Below, one piece after another: positions 58,524-64,000 of a stretch of 64,000 nucleotides of DNA. Below the pieces are notes generated by a model, which saw only the letters and a program-made list of their open reading frames with translations, was not told the DNA's origin and searched no databases. A program made the translations under genes and the position numbers. The first letter of the stretch is position 1; every line of letters starts with the position of its first letter. The DNA comes from Ruminococcaceae bacterium UBA5295 (GTDB taxonomy: Bacteria > Bacillota > Clostridia > Oscillospirales > Acutalibacteraceae). The DNA lies in the NCBI GenBank assembly GCA_002411365.1, contig DHSD01000027.1:40494-104493 (forward strand), written 5' to 3'.

Positions 58524-59993
58524 ATGAAAAGCAGCACCAGGAATATTGTGATAGTCGCAGTTGCTGCCGCGGTGCTGGGCGGCGTGGTAATTGCACTGAC
58601 ACATACTCCGGGAGGGAAGGGTACGGCCTCTTCGGCCGCAGGCTCCTCTTCGGCGGCGAGTATCAAGCTTATCTCAAAATCGAGCACCGACGTGACATCC
58701 ATGAAAGTTACGAATAAAAAGGGAAGCTATACGCTTATCCCTGTTCCGTCAGGTAAAATAGGCGCTTCTTCCACATCGCCTTCTGCCCTGCCTTCGTCTT
58801 CGGGCTCGTCAGTTACATATACGGTGGAAGAGCTGAGCGGATGCCCTGTAGATACTGGTGAAACAGGCTCGGCTGTAAAGAACGGGTTCAGCCTTTCTGC
58901 CACAAAAAATATAGGCGCTGTAAGCAGCCTCGAAGACTATGGCCTGCAGGACCCTCAGGCAACCGTTCAGGTGACATTCCGTGACGGCTCAACCTTCAGC
59001 TATAAAATAGGTAATGCGACTGCAACGGATTCTTCGGCGCACTATATGTGCGGCACATCGTCGAACAGTGTTTATATTGTGAGCATTGACCAGGGGCTTT
59101 TGGAAGGCGCGGACTATTTCATATCCAAAGAAATAGTCTCATCTTCTAACGCTTCTTCCAGTGATTTTACGAAAATTGCGCTTAGCGGCTCGAATTTCCC
59201 TACGCCGTTGACGCTGCAGAAAGACAAGAGCGGCACGCTTGCAATTACGGCTCCTGATTCATATAAGGCCGACGCAACGTCACTCAATTCGCTTATGACA
59301 ACCCTTTCGAGCATTACGGCTGAGTCGGTGGTTAAGGTTAAGCCTGACGCGGCGGCGCTTAAACAGTATGGCTTAAGCAGCCCGGCCACCGTAGCCGAAT
59401 ACACAATAGGCAATAAGAGTTATAAGCTGATTGTAGGCGCTAAATCCGGCTCGAACTATTATGCCATGATAGACGGGGTTGATGTTGTTTACTCTGTCAC
59501 TGCCGAGAACCTTTCAGGGCTCGTTTCCCAGAGTATGTTTTCTCTGCGCAGCAAGCTCGTTTTTCAGCCAGACATCGAAACAGTCAAGGGCCTGTCAATC
59601 GTTTCAGGTAATACTTCTTACACTGCGAATCTGACGCGTAAGGAAAAAGCCTCGTCCTCAACACAAGACGAAAAATCATACACATATAAAGTCACAGGCA
59701 ATGGCGGAAAAGCTCTGAATTACAGCAGCAACTACACAAACCTTTACCAGAAACTGACCGGGCTTATGATATATGGTGCTTCAAGCATGAAGCCTTCCGG
59801 TTCCCCAGCAGTAACCGTGAAGTATAGCTACTTTGACAAGGCCGGAACAGACACAGTTGAGTTTTACCTTACCAGCGAACACTATACGGCAGTGCTGAAC
59901 GGAAAAGTTTTAGGCCTGTGCTCTAAGAGCGACCTCGACGCTATCATGCAGTCTGCCTCTGGCTTTGAAAACGGCAAAACAGTATCGGCTTAG
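58524..59993 (+). CDS. DUF4340 domain-containing protein of the ABC operon
   Basis: A 489-residue exported protein with an N-terminal membrane anchor (NIVIVAVAAAVLGGVVIALT) and two tandem DUF4340-like halves: VKNGFSLSATKNIGAVSSLEDYGLQDPQATVQVTFRDGSTFSYKIGNATATDSSAHYMC, and the second around VKPDAAALKQYGLSSPATVAEYTIGNKSYKLIVGAKSGSNYYAMIDG. It is Ser-rich throughout. GGAGGGCACTGTAAT precedes the ATG. DUF4340 genes commonly follow GldG-like genes; their function is unknown. A strong terminator follows. Confidence 0.88.
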   Translation: MKSSTRNIVIVAVAAAVLGGVVIALTHTPGGKGTASSAAGSSSAASIKLISKSSTDVTSMKVTNKKGSYTLIPVPSGKIGASSTSPSALPSSSGSSVTYTVEELSGCPVDTGETGSAVKNGFSLSATKNIGAVSSLEDYGLQDPQATVQVTFRDGSTFSYKIGNATATDSSAHYMCGTSSNSVYIVSIDQGLLEGADYFISKEIVSSSNASSSDFTKIALSGSNFPTPLTLQKDKSGTLAITAPDSYKADATSLNSLMTTLSSITAESVVKVKPDAAALKQYGLSSPATVAEYTIGNKSYKLIVGAKSGSNYYAMIDGVDVVYSVTAENLSGLVSQSMFSLRSKLVFQPDIETVKGLSIVSGNTSYTANLTRKEKASSSTQDEKSYTYKVTGNGGKALNYSSNYTNLYQKLTGLMIYGASSMKPSGSPAVTVKYSYFDKAGTDTVEFYLTSEHYTAVLNGKVLGLCSKSDLDAIMQSASGFENGKTVSA

Positions 59994-60035
59994 CATACCT
60001 GCTTAATGACCGGGCTGCCGGAAACGCGCAGTATA

Positions 60036-60076
60036 AAAAAGGCAGCTTTGCAGCATTGCTGCAGGGCTGCCTTTTG
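60036..60076 (+). terminator. terminator of the Gld-type ABC operon
   Basis: AAAAAAGGCAGC and GGCTGCCTTTT form a stem with an inner TTGCAG/CTGCAG hairpin, followed by TTGTT. It ends the operon 42 bases after the DUF4340 gene. Confidence 0.8.
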
Positions 60077-60096
60077 TTGCTTACTTTGACAATTTG

Positions 60097-60125
60097 TTGA
60101 CATGGCGTTAAAAATGCGCTATACT
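60097..60125 (+). promoter_or_regulatory. promoter of the DUF6323-DUF6179 pair
   Basis: TTGACA (60097-60102), a 17-base spacer and TATACT (60120-60125). It begins 20 bases after the ABC operon terminator. Confidence 0.8.
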
Positions 60126-60221
60126 AAAGAAAGAGTGCAAAATAAATTACAAACTTTTCCTTATATAATTTATCATATTTTGCAGCGAATGTCAAGCCTC
60201 TTGCTGAAAGAAGGATGTCTT

Positions 60222-60761
60222 TTGGAAGAAACGCTTTCAAAATTTCTCAGCAGCAGTTATCCAATAGAAAAAGAACGTGACGACCTGCTTAAGATAAATG
60301 AAGAGACTGCACAGTACGGTTTGGCACTGAAACCGCAGGAAGCGTTTGAACTCGCGCAGACGCACCGTGCAGTGCTGGAAAACTGCTGCCGTGTTGAGAT
60401 TGGCTTTGACACGGTGCAGAAAATCATACGCGCTTTCAGCCCTTCAAAATACCTGTATAAGAAAAATTATGCCGATGTTATAAATGAGGCGGTCGAAGCT
60501 TTCTATGAACTGAAAGATGAATCGGATGACAGGATTTCCGATGACGACCTTATTTCCCGTCTTGCGGATGCGTTCGAAAGGTATGGAGGGGATATGAAAG
60601 GCGTAATACAGAGCCGTAAGCTTATGCGCCTGCTTAAAGCGAAACGCTTTGGCCGGGACTACGACGTGGAAAGCATAAAACCAAAGAAAAAAGATACGGC
60701 GGACGACAGCGGCAAAAACGACGAAGATGACAATGCCGGCGAGGAGGAGCAGGATGAATGA
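60222..60761 (+). CDS. DUF6323 family protein
   Basis: A 179-residue protein with the pattern of DUF6323 proteins of Clostridia: EETLSKFLSSSYPIEKERDDLLKINEETAQYGLALKPQEAFELA, then RVEIGFDTVQKIIRAFSPSKYLYKKNYADVINEAVEAFYELKDESDDRISDDDLISRL. An acidic, Lys-rich tail closes the protein. Function unknown. I place the start at TTG 60222 (AGAAGGATGTCTT upstream), because an ATG further up overlaps the promoter. The stop overlaps the DUF6179 start by eight bases. Confidence 0.7.
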   Translation: MEETLSKFLSSSYPIEKERDDLLKINEETAQYGLALKPQEAFELAQTHRAVLENCCRVEIGFDTVQKIIRAFSPSKYLYKKNYADVINEAVEAFYELKDESDDRISDDDLISRLADAFERYGGDMKGVIQSRKLMRLLKAKRFGRDYDVESIKPKKKDTADDSGKNDEDDNAGEEEQDE

Positions 60762-61431
60762 AAAACTTGCATTTTCCGCCCTTACTGAAGAAGAGCGGAA
60801 AGGGCTGCGCTCCGACCTGCTGTGGGAGCTCAGGCGTCTTATCATAAAGTATAACAATGGCTCCGGAAGCTCCATACGAAATGAACGCGCGGAAAATATT
60901 TTTAAGTCCATGATATACTGCATTTCCGCATATCTGCGGAGCATACCGGTGCCCGAAGAAAAAGTGAGAAACACTCAGGGAGGGGAACTTTTCCGCACGT
61001 CGCTTGCATTCGTAAAAAAGAAGGTACATAATGCGGAAAAGCTTTACGGCCAGATCCTCGATACGAGGGTTGACACCGACCTGCGCGTTTATAATGAGAC
61101 GCTTGACGAGGGGCTGCCGGCTTTTTTCCAGCTGTATAATCCTGAGTTCGACGCGCAGGACACGCCGGCCATCATCGACTATCCCATCCATCACCAGCGG
61201 ACTGACCTCAGCGGAATAGAATTTATACTTGAATATCTGGAAGAGCTGAAAAAAGAAAACGTTTTCTGCACACGTTACCGCAAAAACCAGATACGGGCGG
61301 TTCTGTTCCTCTATGGCAGAAGATACCATATGTGCTATCAGGAGCTTATAGTAAATATCCCTGAAACAATGGTGCGGTTTGGCCGTAAGTGCACCAGCGC
61401 AAAACAGGAAATCAAAGTAAAGGCAAAGTAA
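60754..61431 (+). CDS. DUF6179 family protein
   Basis: A 225-residue protein of the DUF6179 type that accompanies DUF6323 genes. It has YNNGSGSSIRNERAENIFKSMIYCISAYL, the central VYNETLDEGLPAFFQLYNPEFDAQDTPAIIDYPI and LSGIEFILEYLEELKKENVFC segments. DUF6179 members I recall can be about twice as long, so this may be a short form. Function unknown. GAGGAGGAGCAGG sets the ATG at 60754. It overlaps the DUF6323 gene, which suggests joint translation. Confidence 0.7.
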   Translation: MNEKLAFSALTEEERKGLRSDLLWELRRLIIKYNNGSGSSIRNERAENIFKSMIYCISAYLRSIPVPEEKVRNTQGGELFRTSLAFVKKKVHNAEKLYGQILDTRVDTDLRVYNETLDEGLPAFFQLYNPEFDAQDTPAIIDYPIHHQRTDLSGIEFILEYLEELKKENVFCTRYRKNQIRAVLFLYGRRYHMCYQELIVNIPETMVRFGRKCTSAKQEIKVKAK

Positions 61432-61537
61432 AAAATATTAATAATAATTATCAATATTATATTAGCTTTTCCGCTCCTGGTGCCATAATAAAGCCGCAAC
61501 GACATTGCGCCGCATTGCGGAAATTAAGGAAACGCAA

Positions 61538-61567
61538 TAAAATCCCCTGCCGCAGGGGATTTTATTG
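61538..61567. terminator. bidirectional terminator between DUF6179 gene and thiT
   Basis: AAAATCCCCTGC and GCAGGGGATTTT form a perfect stem with A and T flanks. It serves both convergent genes. Confidence 0.85.
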
Positions 61568-61596
61568 TTTTGCCTTATATATGTTTACGCGAAAAT

Positions 61597-62211
61597 TCAG
61601 TCTTCGAGGAATTTTCTGATTGGTTTATAAATCAGCAAAGCAACGATAAGGCAGATGATGAAATCCGGCAAAAGGAAAGAACCGTTGTAAGCAACAGAGT
61701 ACAGGAACAAATGCCCTTTCCACTCTTTTGGCAGCCAGCTTGCGTATGACGTAACGCCGGCCACCACATGAAATGCGAAGCGCAGCAGCACAGCGGTAAA
61801 CATGCCGCCTATGTATCGCTTCAGCCCTTTTCCATAAATGCCGGCAAGGCCGAGCGCGGTAAATGCAAGCAGATAGTCAAAAATGAAAGAAAGTATCAGT
61901 GCTGCTGGAGTAAGCCCCCATGAGAGTATCTCGCCAAGGCTGATTAAGAGCTTTACCGTCCCGTAAGCAAGGCCGGTGAGCATTCCCCATTTCGGGCCGT
62001 ACTTGTAGCCAATGAGAAGGATCGGCAACATGCTGCAGAGCGTAACAGAGCCACCCAACGGAAGTTTGTAGATTTTTATCATGTTAAGGACGAGGGCAAG
62101 GCCTATCATGATTGCACTCTCGACAAGCCGCAGCACGTTTGGGTTTATGCCTGTATTCGTTTTCCTCTCCGCGCGCTTGGCGGAACCGTTTGTGTCTGAC
62201 TGTGGGTTCAT
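61597..62211 (-). CDS. thiT: ECF-type thiamine transporter ThiT
   Basis: ThiT is the thiamine-binding S component of an ECF importer. The 204-residue protein has about six hydrophobic segments, with LVESAIMIGLALVLNMIKIYKLPLGGSVTLCSMLPILLIGYKYGPKWGMLTGLAYG characteristic of the family, and aromatic and charged residues around the binding pocket. GGAGGTCTTTTAA precedes the ATG. The TPP riboswitch in its leader fixes the substrate as thiamine more firmly than sequence alone. The energising ATPases are elsewhere. Confidence 0.94.
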   Translation of the reverse strand: MNPQSDTNGSAKRAERKTNTGINPNVLRLVESAIMIGLALVLNMIKIYKLPLGGSVTLCSMLPILLIGYKYGPKWGMLTGLAYGTVKLLISLGEILSWGLTPAALILSFIFDYLLAFTALGLAGIYGKGLKRYIGGMFTAVLLRFAFHVVAGVTSYASWLPKEWKGHLFLYSVAYNGSFLLPDFIICLIVALLIYKPIRKFLED

Positions 62212-62253
62212 TTAAAAGACCTCCTGTAAAAGTTTCCGGAAATCGTGCAGGCG

Positions 62254-62286
62254 TAAAAAAAGCGCCCTGCCAATTACGCAGGGCGC
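62254..62286 (-). terminator. riboswitch expression-platform terminator of thiT
   Basis: On the minus strand AGCGCCCTGCG and a GCAGGGCGC arm form a stem followed by TTTTTTT, just after the TPP aptamer. Thiamine pyrophosphate binding should favour this terminator and lower thiT expression. Confidence 0.85.
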
Positions 62287-62299
62287 TGAAACTTTTATC

Positions 62300-62392
62300 C
62301 GTTTTCCTACGCTGGCATTATCCAGATCAGGTTAAAAGGGTCAAAAAGCATCTTTTTGCTTTTCTCTCAGCCGGGACTACCCAGCACCCCTT
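62300..62392 (-). promoter_or_regulatory. TPP riboswitch (THI element) of thiT
   Basis: On the minus strand the conserved core is present in order: GGGGTGC near 62390, GGCTGAGA near 62370, the ACCTGATCTGGATAATGCC segment at about 62313-62332 and CGTAGG near 62307. These are the J and P regions of the TPP aptamer. Confidence 0.93.
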
Positions 62393-62408
62393 ATTTAATT
62401 GTAACCTT

Positions 62409-62437
62409 ATAATATCACTGAACCATATTGCTGTCAA
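62409..62437 (-). promoter_or_regulatory. thiT promoter
   Basis: On the minus strand TTGACA (62432-62437), a 17-base spacer and TATTAT (62409-62414). The -35 is enclosed by an inverted repeat GAACCAT with ATGGTTC. Confidence 0.75.
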
Positions 62438-62460
62438 ACATGGTTCCATAATGGGACAGC

Positions 62461-63117
62461 TTAGTAAGCGGCCAGTGCGCCGGCTATTTCCGCAGGGCTT
62501 GTAACGAACACGCGGCCGCCCTCGCGGCGCATTTCATCTTCTTTGCCAAAGCCGTACAGTACGCCGAGAAATGATGTTCCGGCTTTGCGCGCGCCGGCGG
62601 CGTCGAATTTTGTATCCCCAATCATCACGGCATCCGACGGTTTACAGCCGGTTGTTTCCAAAATCGGCCGGATAAGCATTTCTTTGCCGCCGCCTTTGTC
62701 GCTTTCGTCGGCAGCGGAAAAATAGCTGAAATATTTTAAAAGGTCGAAATGCTCAAGGACTAACTTTGCAATTGACCTCGGTTTCGATGTCGCTATGGCG
62801 AGCTTTGAGCCTGCACTGCGCAATTCCTCAAGCATTTCTGGAATGCCCGGGTAAACGGAATTGTTGTAAACGCCGTTGGAATTATATATCCTGTGGAAAT
62901 AAGCTATAGCTTTTTTTGTTTCTTCTTCAGACATACCGCAGAGTTTTGTGAAACTGTCGAAAAGCGGTGGGCCTATAAATTGGCGCAGGACGTCACAAGG
63001 CGGGATCGGTTTTTTCATTTGCTCGAGCGCGTAGCGTACGGATGCGATGATTCCGGGGCCGGAATCGGTCAGAGTGCCGTCAAGGTCGAAAAGTACAAGA
63101 AGGCGCTTTGGCTTCAT
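62461..63117 (-). CDS. HAD-family phosphatase (Gph/PpaX-like)
   Basis: A 218-residue subfamily IA HAD hydrolase with LFDLDGTLTDSGPGIIASV at the N terminus carrying the nucleophile and acid aspartates, KLAIATSKPRSIAKLVLEHFDLLKYFSY and MIGDTKFDAAGARKAGTSFLGVLYGFGKEDE. The cap module suits small substrates such as phosphoglycolate or pyrophosphate; substrate cannot be settled. Its start overlaps the stop of the thioesterase gene by four bases. Confidence 0.85.
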   Translation of the reverse strand: MKPKRLLVLFDLDGTLTDSGPGIIASVRYALEQMKKPIPPCDVLRQFIGPPLFDSFTKLCGMSEEETKKAIAYFHRIYNSNGVYNNSVYPGIPEMLEELRSAGSKLAIATSKPRSIAKLVLEHFDLLKYFSYFSAADESDKGGGKEMLIRPILETTGCKPSDAVMIGDTKFDAAGARKAGTSFLGVLYGFGKEDEMRREGGRVFVTSPAEIAGALAAY

Positions 63118-63500
63118 TTGAGTACCTTCCGCGCCTTTGCCTTTTGCACGAAATGCTCTGCCTTTACGCTTACGCGTTCGTGTTCACCGGAAGCCACAGG
63201 GCCGGTCTCATCGCTTGCAGAAAGGCTGAAACGGAAAACGCGGTCTTTCTGCCCAGTGAGCTTCACCTTTACTGTCAGTTTTGCACCGCAGGGGGTTGGC
63301 GCAGTGTGATGCACTGTAATTTCCGTCCCAACCGTGGTTATCCCTTCAGGAAGGCTGGCCTGAGCAATATCAGCTGCTGCACTTTCAAAAAGAGCTGAAA
63401 CTACAGGCGTGGCCAGCACAGGCAGGGAACCGCTCACCACATGATTTGCGAGCATGTCCTCCGTAACTGTGTACTCTTTTTCAAGTTCATTCTGTGTCAT
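63114..63500 (-). CDS. hotdog-fold thioesterase (FlK-like)
   Basis: A 128-residue single hotdog domain similar to the fluoroacetyl-CoA thioesterase family FlK. The Thr, Glu and His expected of the active site occur in ATPVVSALFESAA and GTEITVHHTAPTPCG. Most such genes act on other CoA thioesters; substrate unknown. GGAGGAACATAAA precedes the ATG at 63500. It forms a two-gene unit with the downstream HAD phosphatase. Confidence 0.75.
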   Translation of the reverse strand: MTQNELEKEYTVTEDMLANHVVSGSLPVLATPVVSALFESAAADIAQASLPEGITTVGTEITVHHTAPTPCGAKLTVKVKLTGQKDRVFRFSLSASDETGPVASGEHERVSVKAEHFVQKAKARKVLK

Positions 63501-63673
63501 TTTATGTTCCTCCATTTTCATATGCGTATGTATGTGTAATCTTTCTTTTCACATTGTCTATACTATTATAACATAGTGTATTGGCCTTATCACTACTGAT
63601 TTTCAACGGCTTTAAATACGGGCGGCGAACCATATTTCTGCATATTAATCAGGCGGAAAAATGTGAAAATCCG

Positions 63674-63702
63674 TTGACATTTGCAAAATACGGAATTATG
63701 AT
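63674..63702 (+). promoter_or_regulatory. promoter of the 73-residue gene
   Basis: TTGACA (63674-63679), a 17-base spacer and TATGAT (63697-63702), about 35 bases before the start codon. Confidence 0.8.
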
Positions 63703-63737
63703 AGAAACAGTTGCATATGAGAATGGGGGGATTATTT

Positions 63738-63959
63738 ATGGCATATAAAGCCGTTATCTATGCAAACAAAACGACGGAAGGCCTGAGCGTGATCGACATC
63801 AATGTTTTAGATGATGCCACCGGAAGGTTTCTTGCAAGGCCTACAAAAAGTTTTATTGATGACATCAATACGGTTCCTTTTCTCGACTATGAGCGAGTGA
63901 AACAGATAGTTTCAAAGCAGTATAAAATTCCAGCCACAAATATTTCTTTTGCAAAGTGA
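63738..63959 (+). CDS. small conserved-looking hypothetical protein
   Basis: A 73-residue soluble protein, AYKAVIYANKTTEGLSVIDINVLDDATGRFLARPTKSFIDDINTV being the first part. It alternates strands and helices, with no signal peptide, metal motif or membrane segment. I recognise no family. GGGGGGATTATTT lies before the ATG. It has a consensus promoter and its own terminator, so it is a genuine single gene despite its size. Confidence 0.65.
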   Translation: MAYKAVIYANKTTEGLSVIDINVLDDATGRFLARPTKSFIDDINTVPFLDYERVKQIVSKQYKIPATNISFAK

Positions 63960-63984
63960 CGCCTGATTAAACAGGCGTTTTTTT
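63959..63984 (+). terminator. terminator at the right edge
   Basis: ACGCCTG and CAGGCGT form a seven-base stem with a 6-base loop, followed by TTTTTTT, directly after the stop of the 73-residue gene. Confidence 0.85.
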
Positions 63985-64000
63985 CTGCCATGCAGTGGGA

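Noticed and set aside
61439..61453. A Fur-box-like sequence (14 of 15 to the 7-1-7 pattern)
   Set aside because: It is very AT-rich and lies between convergent genes with no promoter, so chance similarity is more likely.
1..64000. CRISPR arrays, insertion sequences or prophage
   Set aside because: I saw no regularly spaced repeats, transposase, integrase or phage structural gene. The window is core chromosome apart from a few small unknown genes.

Overview
The window reads as a chromosome segment from a Gram-positive, endospore-forming member of the Clostridia, most likely Oscillospirales/Ruminococcaceae. Support: a rpmH-rnpA-yidD-yidC-jag-mnmE-mnmG-rsmG-noc-parA-parB run beside dnaA-dnaN-yaaA-recF-remB-gyrB-gyrA, a SpoVT gene, Firmicutes-type Shine-Dalgarno sites, frequent TTG/GTG starts, tRNAs with encoded CCA, and a YabE-like G5/3D-domain protein. 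The assignment is inference from gene content; no database was searched.

The replication origin lies near 40.3-42.6 kb. Left of it most genes are on the minus strand, right of it most are on the plus strand, so transcription mostly follows the forks. Exceptions on the left are a three-gene cluster of unknown small proteins (2.6-3.5 kb), an XRE regulator, a lipoprotein gene and bioB. On the right they are a DUF1015 gene and the thiT, HAD and thioesterase genes.

Layout: phosphoglucomutase and a phosphodiesterase (0-2.5 kb); unknown small proteins (2.6-3.9); proBA (3.9-6.0); pnp and rpsO (6.7-9.5); the translation/transcription operon rimP-nusA-ylxR-ylxQ-infB-rbfA-nrnA-truB-ribF (9.6-17.7); spoVT, a lipoprotein, a divergent Nudix protein, rpe and a YabE-like cell-wall protein (17.7-21.8); rplM-rpsI (22.3-23.2); a biotin island of bioB, a DUF1284 gene and bioY with three BirA-type operators (23.4-25.6); a Met-Glu-Val tRNA operon (26.0-26.4); guaB; serS with an acyl-ACP thioesterase; parAB, noc, rsmG, mnmG, mnmE, jag, yidC, yidD, rnpA and rpmH; dnaA to gyrA; then a lipoprotein, an ADP-ribose pyrophosphatase, DUF1015, a Gld-type ABC operon, a DUF6323/DUF6179 pair, a TPP-riboswitch-controlled thiT, a HAD phosphatase with a hotdog thioesterase, and a 73-residue unknown protein.

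Observations beyond routine annotation: a stand-alone transcription unit of about 145 nt with its own promoter and terminator and no ORF (20.27-20.42 kb); a BirA operator with no promoter between convergent genes (24.5 kb); a duplicated tRNA-Val 3' end enclosing a GC-rich hairpin element (25.9-26.1 kb); a promoter-plus-terminator leader ahead of rimP-nusA; parS-like sites, one of them inside proA; and repeated TTTTCAAC motifs where canonical DnaA boxes would be expected. I saw no CRISPR array, insertion sequence or prophage.
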